From NCBI RefSeq assembly GCF_014192225.1, contig NZ_JACHXS010000002.1:744001-808000 (forward strand): a DNA stretch of 64,000 nucleotides, written 5' to 3'. The position numbers and the translations under genes are program-made. Below, in pieces: positions 8,370 through 18,094 of this stretch. The notes beneath the pieces are model-generated. The model was given only the letters and a program-made list of their open reading frames with translations, searched no databases and was not told the DNA's origin. Source of the DNA: Pseudoduganella umbonata (GTDB lineage: Bacteria; Pseudomonadota; Gammaproteobacteria; Burkholderiales; Burkholderiaceae_D). The number at the start of each line of letters is the position of its first letter. The stretch's first letter is position 1.

Positions 8370-9077
8370 TTACTCTTCCGCGGCAGGCTTGCGGATCCGC
8401 TTGATCACGGTCTTGGCGGGAGCTGCCGGTTCCTTGGCCTTGGCTTCCTTGGCGGCTTTTGCCGATGCCACGGCGGCCTTCGGTGCGGCAACCTTGACCT
8501 TCTTGCCTTCCGGGACCTCGAGCTTCGGCGCGGCCTTCTTCGCGGCGGCTTTCTTTGCCACGGCGCCCGCGGCGGCAGCCGCTTTCACCGTACCGGGCTT
8601 GCGTGCCGGGGCTTTCTTTTCGATCACCGGTTCGGCTTCCTTGGCAACCTTGTTGGCGGCCAGGTGGCCGGCCTTTTTCTTCGGCACGGCGTCAAGCGCT
8701 TCGGCGGCCTTGCCTTCGGCGGAGGTCTTGCGCTTTGCGGCGCCCAGCTTGACCGGCTTCTCGCCCCAGATTTCCTCGAGGCGGTAGTAGGCGCGGATCG
8801 GGGCCTGCATGATGTGGACGATCATGTCGCCCAGGTCGACCAGCACCCATTCGCCGGTGTCTTCGCCTTCGACGCCGATGACGTCGCCGCCGGCTTCCTT
8901 GACCTTGTCACGCACCGAAGCGGCCAGCGCGCGTGTCTGGCGGTTCGAGGTACCGGAGGCGATGCAGATGCGGTCGAACAGGCTGGTCAGGCCGGTGGTG
9001 TCGAACAGGACGATGTCCTGGCCCTTGACATCTTCCAGGGCGTCGACGACGAGGGCTTGCAGTTTTTTGATATCCAT
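8370..9077 (-). CDS. rsfS: Ribosomal silencing factor RsfS with long Lys/Ala-rich tail
   Basis: 235 residues, about twice the usual 105-120. Residues 1-115 are a normal RsfS/Iojap domain (IVLFDTTGLTSLFDRICIAS, GEDTGEWVLVDLGDMIVHIM). This domain binds uL14 and blocks subunit joining under starvation. Residues from about 118 on are Ala/Lys/Pro-rich and disordered (for example AKKAAAKKAAPKLEVPEGKK), histone H1-like in composition. The tail is strongly basic and may bind rRNA; that is inference. The reading frame is continuous to the stop, so this is not a frameshift artefact. Confidence 0.95.
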   Translation of the reverse strand: MDIKKLQALVVDALEDVKGQDIVLFDTTGLTSLFDRICIASGTSNRQTRALAASVRDKVKEAGGDVIGVEGEDTGEWVLVDLGDMIVHIMQAPIRAYYRLEEIWGEKPVKLGAAKRKTSAEGKAAEALDAVPKKKAGHLAANKVAKEAEPVIEKKAPARKPGTVKAAAAAGAVAKKAAAKKAAPKLEVPEGKKVKVAAPKAAVASAKAAKEAKAKEPAAPAKTVIKRIRKPAAEE

Positions 9078-9083
9078 TCAGTT

Positions 9084-9764
9084 TTACTTCTTATAAAGAT
9101 TATGTTGTTCGATATAGTCTAGCACCGGCGCCGGAATCGGCGAGCCGCTATCGTATTCATAGTTTCCACCGGCCAGCTGCTGCCGGATGCGGGTGGATGA
9201 GATGTCCACCGCCAGGTCGGCCGCGATACAGGTATTGCCGGCTGGCCGGCCGCACAGCAGCTGCGGCGCCACCAGCCGGTTGCGGAACTCGGCGGCCACG
9301 GCCGCCGGGATGCCGGGCCCGTCGAGCGTGAAGCCTGGACGCGCCGCCACGCACAGGTGTGCCAGCGCGAACAGCGCCTGCCAGTCGTGCCAGGTATCCA
9401 GGCGCTGCAGCTGGTCGGCGCCCATCAGGAAGCACAGGGCGGTATCCGGACCGACCTCGGCGCGGATGGCACGCAAGGTCTCGACCGTATAAGTGGGGCG
9501 GCCCCGGTCGATCTCCTGGCGGTCGACGACCACGCGATACGGCTGGCCGGCAAACGCCAGCGCGGCCATGTCCGCACGCTGTTCCGGGGTCGCCACCAGG
9601 CTGCTCTTCTGCCACGGCACGGTGGGGATCACGCGCAGCTCGGCGGCGCCGAGCAGGTGCACGAACGTGGCGCCGAGCGCCACGTGGCCATTGTGGATCG
9701 GATCGAAGCTGCCGCCCAGCAGCAGGATGCAATGGAAGGCGGCAGGACAATGCGGCGCGGTCAC
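9084..9764 (-). CDS. nadD: Nicotinate-nucleotide adenylyltransferase
   Basis: 226 residues. Adenylates nicotinate mononucleotide with ATP to give deamido-NAD in NAD biosynthesis. The nucleotidyltransferase motif [11 protein letters not shown] is at the N-terminus and [10 protein letters not shown] near the C-terminus carries the second ATP-binding signature. GTG 9764 was chosen because it overlaps the hemF stop as GTGA and brings the first beta strand ([11 protein letters not shown]) close to the N-terminus. The gap to rsfS is 6 bp, consistent with a nadD-rsfS-rlmH operon. Confidence 0.95.
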   Translation of the reverse strand: MTAPHCPAAFHCILLLGGSFDPIHNGHVALGATFVHLLGAAELRVIPTVPWQKSSLVATPEQRADMAALAFAGQPYRVVVDRQEIDRGRPTYTVETLRAIRAEVGPDTALCFLMGADQLQRLDTWHDWQALFALAHLCVAARPGFTLDGPGIPAAVAAEFRNRLVAPQLLCGRPAGNTCIAADLAVDISSTRIRQQLAGGNYEYDSGSPIPAPVLDYIEQHNLYKK

Positions 9765-10669
9765 GCCAGCCAGTCGCGGTGCGGCAGGAAATCGGTGTAC
9801 AGCGCCGCTTCCGGCGTGCCGTCCGCCGGGTGCCAGTCGTAGCGCCATTTGACGACGGGCGGCATCGACATCAGGATTGCCTCGGTGCGCCCGCCCGACT
9901 GCAGCCCGAACAGCGTGCCGCGGTCGAACACGAGATTGAATTCCACGTAGCGGCCGCGCCGGTATGCCTGGAAGTCGCGCTCACGCTCGCCGTACGGCGT
10001 GTCCTGCCGGTTGCGCAGGATCGGCAGGTAGGCGCCCAGGAAGCCGTCGCCCACGCTTTGCACCATCGCGAAGCTGGTGTCGAAATCGCGCTCGTTGAAG
10101 TCATCGAAGAAGATGCCGCCGACGCCGCGCGCTTCCTGGCGGTGCTTCAGGTAGAAATACTCGTCGCACCATTGCTTGAAGCGCGGATGCAGGTCGTCGC
10201 CGAACGGCGCCAGCATTTCGCGGCAGCTGCGATGGAAGTGGCGCGTGTCCGCTTCGTTGCCGTAGTAGGGCGTCAGGTCCATGCCGCCGCCGAACCACCA
10301 GACCGGCGTGCCGTCCTCGGTGGAGGTCGAGAAGAAGCGCACGTTCATGTGCACCGTGGGCGCATACGGGTTGCGCGGGTGCAGTACCAGCGACACGCCC
10401 ATCGCTTCCCAGGCGCGCCCGCCGATGCCGGGGCGGTGCGCCGCGGCCGACGGCGGCAGCTTCGCGCCCGTCACGTGCGAGAAGTTGCAGCCGCCCCGTT
10501 CCAGCACATTGCCTTCCTCGACGAGGCGCGAGATGCCGCCGCCGCCTTCGGGGCGCTGCCAGGCGTCGCGCAGGAACGGCTTGCCGTCGGCTTCCTCGAG
10601 GGCGGAGACAATGCGCTCCTGCAGGCCGATCAGCCAGGCCTTGACGGCTTCGGGGTTGGGTGTCGTCAT
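9761..10669 (-). CDS. hemF: Coproporphyrinogen III oxidase, oxygen-dependent
   Basis: 302 residues. Oxidative decarboxylation of coproporphyrinogen III to protoporphyrinogen IX, cytoplasmic, using O2. Strong signatures: [54 protein letters not shown] and [24 protein letters not shown] 10669 gives the normal N-terminus. It lies 19 bp downstream of purD and overlaps nadD by 4 bp, a common betaproteobacterial order. Confidence 0.98.
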   Translation of the reverse strand: MTTPNPEAVKAWLIGLQERIVSALEEADGKPFLRDAWQRPEGGGGISRLVEEGNVLERGGCNFSHVTGAKLPPSAAAHRPGIGGRAWEAMGVSLVLHPRNPYAPTVHMNVRFFSTSTEDGTPVWWFGGGMDLTPYYGNEADTRHFHRSCREMLAPFGDDLHPRFKQWCDEYFYLKHRQEARGVGGIFFDDFNERDFDTSFAMVQSVGDGFLGAYLPILRNRQDTPYGERERDFQAYRRGRYVEFNLVFDRGTLFGLQSGGRTEAILMSMPPVVKWRYDWHPADGTPEAALYTDFLPHRDWLA

Positions 10670-10688
10670 CTTTCTCGAGTCCCGGCGA

Positions 10689-11957
10689 TCAGTGCTTCAG
10701 GCCGCGCCAGCCGATGTCGCGGCGGCACTGCATGCCGTCGAAGCGGATCTCGCCGACCGTTTCATAGGCCTGCTTCTGCGCCAGCTTGATCGAGTCGCCC
10801 AGGCCGACCACGCACAGCACGCGGCCGCCGGAAGTGACCAGCTGGCCGTCGACCTCGGCGGTGCCGGCGTGGAACGTGACCGATTCCGGCGTTTCGGCCG
10901 GAATGCCTTCGATGACATTGCCTTTCACCGGATCGTCCGGATAGCCGGCCGCGGCCAGCACGACGCCGACGGCGGTGCGGCGGTCCCACTCCAGGCCCAC
11001 GGCGTCCAGCGTGCCGTTGACCGCGTGTTCCATCACGGTCACCAGGTCCGTCTTCAGGCGCGCCATGATCGGCTGGGTTTCCGGATCGCCCATGCGGCAG
11101 TTGAATTCCAGCGTTTTCGGATTGCCGGCCGCGTCGATCATCAGGCCCGCGTACAGGAAACCGGAGAACGGGATGCCGTCCTTGGCCATGCCGGCGATCG
11201 TCGGGTTGATGATCTCGCGCATCACGCGCGCATGCATCGCCGGCGTCACGATCGGCGCGGGCGAGTAGGCGCCCATGCCGCCCGTGTTCGGGCCCTGGTC
11301 GTTGTCCAGCAGGCGCTTGTGGTCCTGGCTGGTGGCCAGCGGCAACACGTTCTTGCCATCGCACATGACGATGAACGAGGCTTCTTCGCCTGCCAGGAAT
11401 TGCTCGATGACGATGCGCGCGCCGGCATCGCCGAAGCGGTTGTCCGACAGCATGTGCTCGACCGCCTGGTGCGCTTCATCGAGCGTCATCGCCACGACAA
11501 CGCCCTTGCCGGCGGCCAGGCCGTCGGCCTTGATGACGATCGGTGCGCCCTTGGCGTCGATATAGGCGTGCGCCTGGGCGGCATCGCTGAACGTTTCGTA
11601 CTCGGCGGTAGGAATGCCATGCCGCTTCATGAATGCCTTGGCGAAATCCTTCGACGACTCCAGTTGTGCCGCTTCCTTCGTGGGACCGAAGACCTTCAGG
11701 CCGCGCGCGCGGAACAGGTTGACGATACCGCCGGCCAGCGGCGTTTCCGGACCCACCACGGTCAGCGCGATGTGTTCCCGCGTGACGAACTCGGCCAGTG
11801 CGCCCAGGTCCGTGATCGGCAGGTTCTGCAGGCGCGGGTCGCGGGCCGTGCCGCCGTTGCCGGGCGCGACGTAGACGATCTGCACCCGTTCCGATTGGGC
11901 CAATTTCCAAGCCAGCGCATGCTCGCGGCCGCCGGAGCCGACTACCAGAATTTTCAT
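10689..11957 (-). CDS. purD: Phosphoribosylamine-glycine ligase
   Basis: 422 residues, standard GARS. It joins 5-phosphoribosylamine and glycine with ATP in de novo purine synthesis. The N-terminal fold shows [19 protein letters not shown] and VAPGNGGTA. The ATP-grasp domain has [29 protein letters not shown] and the metal-site [14 protein letters not shown] 11957 places the first strand at residue 2; longer in-frame starts lack family sequence. Monocistronic start after YebC with a 172-bp gap. Confidence 0.97.
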   Translation of the reverse strand: MKILVVGSGGREHALAWKLAQSERVQIVYVAPGNGGTARDPRLQNLPITDLGALAEFVTREHIALTVVGPETPLAGGIVNLFRARGLKVFGPTKEAAQLESSKDFAKAFMKRHGIPTAEYETFSDAAQAHAYIDAKGAPIVIKADGLAAGKGVVVAMTLDEAHQAVEHMLSDNRFGDAGARIVIEQFLAGEEASFIVMCDGKNVLPLATSQDHKRLLDNDQGPNTGGMGAYSPAPIVTPAMHARVMREIINPTIAGMAKDGIPFSGFLYAGLMIDAAGNPKTLEFNCRMGDPETQPIMARLKTDLVTVMEHAVNGTLDAVGLEWDRRTAVGVVLAAAGYPDDPVKGNVIEGIPAETPESVTFHAGTAEVDGQLVTSGGRVLCVVGLGDSIKLAQKQAYETVGEIRFDGMQCRRDIGWRGLKH

Positions 11958-12129
11958 AGGGATCTTCGGTTGGTTTTTTAGAAGCTGTTTCCGCCTGCGC
12001 GCATCGTGGTGCACGCAGGCGGAAAGAACCTCGGAGACTGAAACAGCGGCCCGCGGGCCGCTGCTGCATCATGCGATTGCTTCTTCGCCCGATTTCCGGG
12101 CACCGCCTGGGTAGTACCTGGTCTTCGAC

Positions 12130-12855
12130 TTAGTCTTCAATTACGGCGTTGGTATAGACTTCCTGGGTATCGTCCAGGTTTTCCAGCGCGTCCAGCAATT
12201 TCTGCATTTTCACCGCGTCGTCGCCCGTAAACACGGTCTCGGTGGCGGGCTTCATCACGATCTCGGCCACCTCGGCCTTGAACCCGGCCTTGTCCAGCGC
12301 ATCCTTGACGGCGGCGAAATCGTTCGGCGCGCACAGTACTTCGAAGCCGCCTTCCTCGTCCGCGACCACGTCTTCGGCGCCCGCCTCGAGCGCCGCATCC
12401 ATCAGCGTCGCTTCATCGGTGCCGGGCGCGAACAGGAACTGGCCGCAATGCTTGAACAGGAACGACACGGAGTTTTCCGTGCCCATGTTACCGCCGTATT
12501 TGCTGAATGCGTGGCGCACTTCGGCCACGGTGCGCACGCGGTTGTCGGTCATGCAGTCAACGATGACCGCCGCACCACCGATGCCGTAGCCTTCGTAGCG
12601 GACTTCCTCGTAGTTTGCGCCGTCTTCGCCGCCGGTGCCGCGCGTGATCGCGCGTTGCACGTTGTCTTTGGGCATGTTGGCATCGGCTGCCTTGTCCACC
12701 GCCAGGCGCAGGCGCGGATTGGTCGAGATGTCGCCGCCGCCCATGCGCGCGGCAACGGTGATTTCCTTGATGAGGCGGGTCCAGATCTTGCCGCGTTTCG
12801 CGTCCGTTGCAGCCTTTTTATGCTTGATATTGGCCCATTTGCTGTGTCCAGCCAT
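12130..12855 (-). CDS. YebC/PmpR-family DNA-binding or translation-associated protein
   Basis: 241 residues, the canonical YebC (TACO1) length. N-terminal [23 protein letters not shown] and the central [20 protein letters not shown] are diagnostic. Family members have been described both as transcription regulators and as factors that relieve ribosome stalling; the sequence does not decide between these. ATG 12855 was chosen because the family always starts at this Met; an in-frame TTG lies two codons upstream. AAGGA precedes it. Confidence 0.93.
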   Translation of the reverse strand: MAGHSKWANIKHKKAATDAKRGKIWTRLIKEITVAARMGGGDISTNPRLRLAVDKAADANMPKDNVQRAITRGTGGEDGANYEEVRYEGYGIGGAAVIVDCMTDNRVRTVAEVRHAFSKYGGNMGTENSVSFLFKHCGQFLFAPGTDEATLMDAALEAGAEDVVADEEGGFEVLCAPNDFAAVKDALDKAGFKAEVAEIVMKPATETVFTGDDAVKMQKLLDALENLDDTQEVYTNAVIED

Positions 12856-12886
12856 GTTCAATTTTCCTTAGACGGTATGCAATCGA

Positions 12887-12910
12887 GGGCGGTATTCTAG
12901 CATACCGCCC
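12887..12910. terminator. Perfect hairpin between RTX gene and YebC
   Basis: GGGCGGTAT (12887-12895) and ATACCGCCC (12902-12910) form a 9-bp stem with a 6-base loop. It lies downstream of the minus-strand RTX/DUF4214 gene and upstream of YebC. No T-run follows on the minus strand, so it may be a weak terminator or an mRNA-stabilising stem. Confidence 0.45.
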
Positions 12911-12949
12911 CTTGCCGATTACGCCGCCAGGGGCCGTGGCGGGGAGCCG

Positions 12950-13768
12950 TCAGCCGGTGAACAATTCGTACTCGATGCCGTTCCTGATCTGGCCGATGAC
13001 GGCCGCCTGGTTCTCCGGGCTTTCGGAGAACCAGACGAGCAACTGCGCGCGCGTGGCGCCGTTGTCCAGTTTGTCCAGGTAATAATCCATGCCGCCCTGG
13101 TCGAATTCCCGGTGCAGCGCGTTGCGGTACAGCGACGCGATGAACGCGCTGTCGCTCGGGTCGGCGCCATACAGTTTCGCCCATTCGGGACTTTGCATGA
13201 AGCCCGCGGCGATGTTTTCCCAGCCCAGTCCATGGTCCGCATGGTTGAGCCACCAGCCCAGGCCCTGGTCGTCCGGTTCGCGGTTCAGCGCCGCCTGGTA
13301 CAGCCGGAACGTGCGCCCGGCGTTGCCATCGATGTCGTAGGCGATCGAGATGTCCGAAAAGCTCAGGCGCTCGACGGTATTGAACGTATCGGTCGGGCCG
13401 GCAGTCGAGGCAACGCCGACCGGCGCGCCGTTGCTCATCGCCACGGTATAGTCACCGCGCGCACCGGCATAGATGGCGGTATCGTAGCCGCCGTTCCCGA
13501 TCAGGTAGTTGGTACCGGCGCCGCCGATCAGCAGGTCGTTACCGGAGCCGCCGTTCAGTTCGTCGTTGCCGTCGCCGCCGTCGAGACGGTCGCCGATGTA
13601 GTCGGGCCGCGCGCCCTGGTCGTATTCGCCGCTGTCCAGGCGGTCGCTGCCGGCACCGCCGATCAGCGTGTCGGCGCCGCCCTGGCCCCAGATGAAGTCT
13701 TGCTCGGCGGTACCGGTCAGGGTCTCGCTGGCGGCCGTGCCGCCCTGGATGGTGGGTGAGTCTGCCAT
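12950..13768 (-). CDS. RTX (hemolysin-type Ca-binding) repeat and DUF4214 protein
   Basis: 272 residues, no Sec signal. Residues ~20-110 hold RTX nonapeptide repeats (GGDGNDELNGGSGNDLLIGG), which bind Ca2+ in beta-roll folds and are typical of type I secreted proteins. Residues ~165-270 form a DUF4214 domain (LYQAALNREPDDQGLGWWL, then a second LYRNALHREFDQGGMDYYL). DUF4214 is common in secreted RTX or S-layer-like proteins of Burkholderiales. ATG 13768 has AAGGA upstream. No type I secretion genes are adjacent. Function unknown beyond likely extracellular location. Confidence 0.85.
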   Translation of the reverse strand: MADSPTIQGGTAASETLTGTAEQDFIWGQGGADTLIGGAGSDRLDSGEYDQGARPDYIGDRLDGGDGNDELNGGSGNDLLIGGAGTNYLIGNGGYDTAIYAGARGDYTVAMSNGAPVGVASTAGPTDTFNTVERLSFSDISIAYDIDGNAGRTFRLYQAALNREPDDQGLGWWLNHADHGLGWENIAAGFMQSPEWAKLYGADPSDSAFIASLYRNALHREFDQGGMDYYLDKLDNGATRAQLLVWFSESPENQAAVIGQIRNGIEYELFTG

Positions 13769-14010
13769 GATTTTTCCTTGTTTCTCGGGGTTTCCTGTTC
13801 GCTGCGGGGCTGCAATGCCGATCGTGTCGGCCGCGGCGCCCGCACTCCTGCGGCACACTTGCCTTATTTGCATAACAATAATGCAATATGAAGGCTACAA
13901 CTAAAAGGCTGAGTTGTCGATGATGGCTTTCAATCGTGCGGTGGCGGCGGAGCGCCTGGTGTATAAGGCAGAGGCCGGCATTGAAGGCGGTTTGCCCTTA
14001 CAATGGCCCG

Positions 14011-14937
14011 ATGGACAAAACCATAACGACTCCATCCACGTCCTATCTTGGCGGGCTGGCGCTGGCCGTCGGCGGCGCCATGCTGTTTTCCGCCAAGGCC
14101 GTCATTGCCAAGCTGCTGTACCGCTACCAGATCGATGCCGTCACGCTGATCGCCTTTCGCATGCTGTTTTCGCTGCCCGTGTTTGCCGCGGTGGCGCTGT
14201 GGCAGATGCGCGGCGCCGCGCCGCTGTCCACCGCCGACCGCTGGCGCATCGTCGGGCTCGGGCTGGTCGGCTATTACCTGTCCAGCTTTCTCGATTTCCT
14301 CGGCCTGCAGTACATCACCGTCGGTCTCGAACGCCTGATCCTGTTTCTCACGCCCACGCTCGTGCTGCTGATCTCGGCTACCTGGCTGCGCCAGCACATC
14401 GGCCGCCTGCAGTGGCTGGCGCTGGCCGTCTCCTATGCCGGCATCGTCTTCGTGTTCGTCCACGACCTGCAGGGTGGCGGCCCGAACGTGCTGCTGGGTT
14501 CCGCGCTCGTGCTGGGCTCGGCCGCCGCGTACGCGGCCTACCTGTTGCTGTCCGGTGAAATGGTCAAGCGCCTGGGCGCGCTGCGGCTGGTGGCGTACGC
14601 GATGTGCGTGTCCAGCGCCGCCTGCATCGGCCAGTACTTCCTGCTGCGGCCGGCGGCGGGCCTGCTCCAGCCGATGCCGGTTTATGGCCTGTCGCTGGTG
14701 AACGGCCTGCTGTGCACGGTGGCGCCGGTGTTCATGACGATGACCGCCGTGCAGCGCATCGGCGCCGGCGCGGCCTCGCAGGCCGGCATGATCGGCCCCG
14801 TCTCCACGCTGTTCCTCGGCGCCGTCATCCTTGCCGAGCCCGTTACGAGCTGGCAGCTGGCCGGCACCGCGCTGGTGCTGGCCGGCGTCTACCTGCTCTC
14901 GCATGCCAATCCCGCCAAACCCAAGACCGGAAACTGA
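14011..14937 (+). CDS. EamA/DMT-family transporter
   Basis: 308 residues with about ten hydrophobic segments arranged as two EamA repeats, the drug/metabolite transporter fold of the inner membrane. The first repeat begins [21 protein letters not shown]. The second ends in [21 protein letters not shown], matching the conserved C-terminal EamA pattern. Substrate is unknown. ATG 14011 was chosen as it precedes the first membrane segment closely. It is followed after 1 bp by methylglyoxal synthase, so the two are probably co-transcribed. Confidence 0.88.
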   Translation: MDKTITTPSTSYLGGLALAVGGAMLFSAKAVIAKLLYRYQIDAVTLIAFRMLFSLPVFAAVALWQMRGAAPLSTADRWRIVGLGLVGYYLSSFLDFLGLQYITVGLERLILFLTPTLVLLISATWLRQHIGRLQWLALAVSYAGIVFVFVHDLQGGGPNVLLGSALVLGSAAAYAAYLLLSGEMVKRLGALRLVAYAMCVSSAACIGQYFLLRPAAGLLQPMPVYGLSLVNGLLCTVAPVFMTMTAVQRIGAGAASQAGMIGPVSTLFLGAVILAEPVTSWQLAGTALVLAGVYLLSHANPAKPKTGN

Positions 14938-14938
14938 G

Positions 14939-15352
14939 ATGAATGCCACCGCAGCCCCCCGCATCGCCCTGATCGCCCACGACAAGAAGAAAGACGACAT
15001 GATCGCCCTGGCCGGCGAATACCTGGCGTTCCTGCGCAACTGCACGCTGACCGCCACCGGCACCACGGGCGGCCGGCTGGCCGGCGAGCTGGGCTTGACG
15101 GTCGACCGCAAGCATTCCGGCCCATTGGGCGGCGACCTGCAGATCGGCGCGCTGCTGGTGGAGGACCGGATCGACGCGGTGATCTTCCTGCGCGATCCGA
15201 TGACGCCGCAGCCGCACGAGCCGGACATCAACGCGCTGGTGCGGGCCTGCGACGTGCACAACGTGGCATGTGCCACCAACATGGCGACGGCGCACCTGGT
15301 GCTGTCGCAACTGCAAGCGGCAACCGCCGCATCGTACGGGGAGGCGCAATGA
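14939..15352 (+). CDS. mgsA: Methylglyoxal synthase
   Basis: 137 residues. Converts dihydroxyacetone phosphate to methylglyoxal and phosphate, a bypass of lower glycolysis. Shows [19 protein letters not shown] for phosphate binding, the catalytic region [15 protein letters not shown] and [15 protein letters not shown]. Length and motifs agree with the family. Start overlaps nothing but lies 1 bp after the EamA stop, and its own stop overlaps the next start by ATGA, giving a three-gene unit. Confidence 0.96.
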   Translation: MNATAAPRIALIAHDKKKDDMIALAGEYLAFLRNCTLTATGTTGGRLAGELGLTVDRKHSGPLGGDLQIGALLVEDRIDAVIFLRDPMTPQPHEPDINALVRACDVHNVACATNMATAHLVLSQLQAATAASYGEAQ

Positions 15353-16326
15353 GCAAGGCAATCAGGATGAGCCGCACCGGCGGCCCGGAAGTGATGGAGT
15401 ACGTGGATGTCGAGGTCGGCCCGCCCGGCCCCGGCGAAGCCACCGTGAAGCATGCGGCGATCGGCATCAACTTCATCGACGTGTACTTCCGCACCGGCCT
15501 GTATCCGCAAGACCTGCCGAACGGCCTGGGCATGGAAGGCGCGGGCACGGTGGAGGCGGTGGGCGAGGGCGTCACGCACGTGAAAGTGGGCGATCGCGTG
15601 GCCTACGCCGGCCGCCCGAACGGTGCCTATGCGCAGGAACGCAACCTGCCGGCCAGCCTGCTGGTGGTGCTGCCCGACCATATCGCGTTCGAGACGGCGG
15701 CGGCCATGATGCTGCAGGGGATGACGGCGCAGTACCTGCTGCACCGCACCGCGCGCCTGAAGCCGGGCGACACGGTGCTGTGGCACGCGGCCGCCGGCGG
15801 CGTCGGCCTGATCGCCTGCCAGTGGGCCAGGGTGCTGGGCGTGAACCTGATCGGCACCGTGGGGTCGGATGAAAAGGCCGCGCTGGCGATCGAGCACGGC
15901 GCGGCGCACGTGATCAATTACAAGCGCGACGACTTCGTGGCGAAAGTGAAGGAACTGACCAACGGCGAGGGCGTGTCGGTGGTCTACGATTCGATCGGGC
16001 AGGACACCTTCCACGGCTCGCTCGATTGCCTGGCGCCGCTGGGCCTAATGGTCAGCTTCGGCAACGCTTCCGGGCCGGTGCCGGCGTTCGCGCCGTCCGA
16101 ATTGCAGTCGCGCGGTTCGCTGTTCCTGACGCGGCCCACGATGATGCATTACACCGCCAAGCGCGAAGACCTGGAAGCCACGGCCCGCTCGCTGTTCGGC
16201 GTGGTCGCCAGCGGCGAAGTGAAGATCGCCATCCACCAGCGCTACCACCTGCCGGACGTGGCGCAGGCGCACATCGACCTGGAATCGCGCAAGACCACCG
16301 GCTCGTCGATCCTGATCCCGCACTGA
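15349..16326 (+). CDS. NADPH:quinone oxidoreductase (zeta-crystallin type MDR)
   Basis: 325 residues, medium-chain dehydrogenase/reductase of the Qor class without structural zinc ligands. N-terminal GroES-like domain with [14 protein letters not shown]. The Rossmann domain has [16 protein letters not shown], where AAAGGVG is the Qor nucleotide loop. Likely reduces quinones or reactive carbonyls with NADPH. Its coupling to methylglyoxal synthase by a 4-bp overlap suggests, as inference, a role in handling electrophilic aldehydes. Confidence 0.92.
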   Translation: MSKAIRMSRTGGPEVMEYVDVEVGPPGPGEATVKHAAIGINFIDVYFRTGLYPQDLPNGLGMEGAGTVEAVGEGVTHVKVGDRVAYAGRPNGAYAQERNLPASLLVVLPDHIAFETAAAMMLQGMTAQYLLHRTARLKPGDTVLWHAAAGGVGLIACQWARVLGVNLIGTVGSDEKAALAIEHGAAHVINYKRDDFVAKVKELTNGEGVSVVYDSIGQDTFHGSLDCLAPLGLMVSFGNASGPVPAFAPSELQSRGSLFLTRPTMMHYTAKREDLEATARSLFGVVASGEVKIAIHQRYHLPDVAQAHIDLESRKTTGSSILIPH

Positions 16327-16327
16327 T

Positions 16328-16450
16328 ATGGCCAACCCGAACGAAGAAGACGACGGCAACCCGAAATTCGGCCGCCTGCTGGTCGCACTGCTGCTGGCGC
16401 TGGTGCTGGTGGTGCTGATCACTTTCGCCAGCGAGGCCTTGTTCACATGA
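16328..16450 (+). CDS. 40-residue single-span membrane protein
   Basis: Small gene between qor and the S41-like protease. ATG at 16328 lies 1 bp after the qor stop. The product has a charged cytoplasmic head (NPNEEDDGNPKFGR), one hydrophobic span rich in Leu/Val (about residues 17-33) and a short tail ending in FT. The stop overlaps the next gene start as ATGA. Coupling on both sides and the clean topology argue that it is real. Family not recognised; perhaps a membrane partner of the following exported protease. Confidence 0.65.
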   Translation: MANPNEEDDGNPKFGRLLVALLLALVLVVLITFASEALFT

Positions 16451-17955
16451 AGCGGCTGCTCCCGATCCTGATGCTGGCCGCTGCTACCGCTACTGCTGCC
16501 GCCCCCGGCCCTGCACCTGTACTGCCGGATGCGCCGGCCGGCTGGCAGGCGGCCGCGGCGCGCGACATCGCGGCCGCCTACGACATCACCATGGCGAACC
16601 ATGCGGGCGCGCTCGATCCGCACAACCCGTCCTTCGTCGGCAATCTCGAAGCTGCGCGCGACCATGGCCTGGCGCTGGCGTCGCGGGTGACGGATGCCGA
16701 TGGCTACCTGGCGGCGGTGCAGGGCTTCACGGCCCGCATCCACGATGGCCACGCCGGCATGTATGTCAAATTCGACCGCGGCGCACTGGCCTCGCGGCAA
16801 TGGCCCGGCTTCGTGGCGGCCTGGCGCGGCGATCTCTACGTCCATGCCGCCGAGGAAGGCGCCGCGCGGCAGGGCGAGCGGATCGTTTCCTGTGATGGCA
16901 AGCCGGCCCGGCAATTGATGGAGGAGAACGTGTTCGCGTTCCAGGGCCGCAGTGACGAGGAGGGGCAGTGGTGGAGCCTGGCGCCGCGGCTGTTCGTCGA
17001 TTCGCACAATCCTTTCCTGCGCCGGCCGGAGCGCTGCGTGTTCGAATGGGGCGGCGAACGCATCGAACGGGAGCTGTCCTGGCGGCCGGTGACGGACCAG
17101 GCGTCCGCCTGGCACGTGGACGACATGGCGCCCGACACGCTGCCGGTCGGGCTGACCGAGCCGCGCCCGAAGCTGTTCTGGATGGCGATGCCGACCTTCC
17201 ACCCATCGGATGCCGAGCGGGCCGCCTACCATGCCGTCTATCGCCAGGTGGAGACGCAGCGGGACCGCTTCCTGAACGCGGACGCGGTGGTGATCGACCT
17301 GCGCCGCAACGGCGGCGGCAACTCGGTGTGGAGCGCCCGCTTCGCCGCCGCGCTGTGGGGTGCCGACCGGGTACGGCGCCGTGCCGAGGCGCGTACGGCC
17401 CGCGAGCGCGTCTGGTATCGCGCGTCGCCCGGCAATATCGCCCACTTCAGGAACATCGTGGAGACCTTCACCGCGAAGAAGGAAACCGCGATCGCGAGCT
17501 GGGCCGCCGCGCACGAGGCGGGCATGCGCGTAGCGCTGGCGGCCGGCAAGCCGTACTACGTCGCCAACGAAAATGCGCCGGCGCCCGCTGCCAATCCGCA
17601 GGCCGACCGGCCAGGCGAGCCGCCGGCCTTTTCCCGCCCCGTGTATGTGATCGTGCCCGGCTATTGCGCCAGCTCCTGCCTCGACGCGGTGGACGTGTTC
17701 AAGCTGTTCCCGAACACGAAGCTGATCGGCGCACCCAGTTCGGCCGATTCAACCTATATGGAAGTGCGTTCGGAAGACCTGCCGGGCGGTCTCGCCCGCG
17801 TGATCGTGCCCGTCAAGCTGTATGTCGACCGGCCGCGCGGCAACGGCGAGTTCTACCGGCCGGACATTACCGTGACCGCCCTGCAGTGGACCACCGCCGA
17901 GTTCCGGGCCGTGGTCGAGCGCGACCTGGCACCTGCCGCCACGCTCGGAAAATAA
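16447..17955 (+). CDS. Exported S41-family (tail-specific) peptidase-like protein
   Basis: 502 residues with a Sec signal peptide (MKRLLPILMLAAATATAAA). A PDZ-like segment (GERIVSCDGKPARQL, about 135-160) precedes the S41 core, with VIDLRRNGGGNSVWSA at about residue 283 and the nucleophile region IVPGYCASSCLDAVD near 405. In S41 proteases a Ser after a Gly-rich turn is the nucleophile and a downstream Lys the base; the exact pair here is not certain, so activity is unproven. Probably periplasmic. Last gene of the EamA-mgsA-qor run; a hairpin-repeat element follows its stop. Confidence 0.8.
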   Translation: MKRLLPILMLAAATATAAAPGPAPVLPDAPAGWQAAAARDIAAAYDITMANHAGALDPHNPSFVGNLEAARDHGLALASRVTDADGYLAAVQGFTARIHDGHAGMYVKFDRGALASRQWPGFVAAWRGDLYVHAAEEGAARQGERIVSCDGKPARQLMEENVFAFQGRSDEEGQWWSLAPRLFVDSHNPFLRRPERCVFEWGGERIERELSWRPVTDQASAWHVDDMAPDTLPVGLTEPRPKLFWMAMPTFHPSDAERAAYHAVYRQVETQRDRFLNADAVVIDLRRNGGGNSVWSARFAAALWGADRVRRRAEARTARERVWYRASPGNIAHFRNIVETFTAKKETAIASWAAAHEAGMRVALAAGKPYYVANENAPAPAANPQADRPGEPPAFSRPVYVIVPGYCASSCLDAVDVFKLFPNTKLIGAPSSADSTYMEVRSEDLPGGLARVIVPVKLYVDRPRGNGEFYRPDITVTALQWTTAEFRAVVERDLAPAATLGK

Positions 17956-17957
17956 AT

Positions 17958-18093
17958 AGGGACGGACCCTGTTTTTAAGGAAATTTCCCAGAAAACAGGC
18001 GGTCCGGCGTCCCGGTCCGTCCCCATTTTTGTTTCAAGCAATGTTTCTGGAAAAATGGGGACGTACCCCATTTTTGCAGCAATGTTTCCCGAA
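17958..18093. repeat. Dispersed hairpin repeat, GGAC/GGGG variant
   Basis: The convergent gap between the S41-like gene and the DUF4136 gene holds two imperfect units. The first runs from GGGACGGACCCTG to CGGTCCGTCCCC. The second is GGAAAAATGGGGACGTACCCCATTTTT, a palindrome with A/T flanks, followed by CAATGTTTCCC. The architecture (A-run, GC palindrome, T-run, tail ending GTTTCC or ATTTCC) is shared with the ACCGGT copies later in the window. Confidence 0.7.
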
Positions 18094-18094
18094 G

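Noticed and set aside
13930..16014. Long minus-strand open frame over the EamA, mgsA and qor genes
   Set aside because: The three plus-strand genes are all recognisable and overlap tightly; the antisense product has no recognisable domain.
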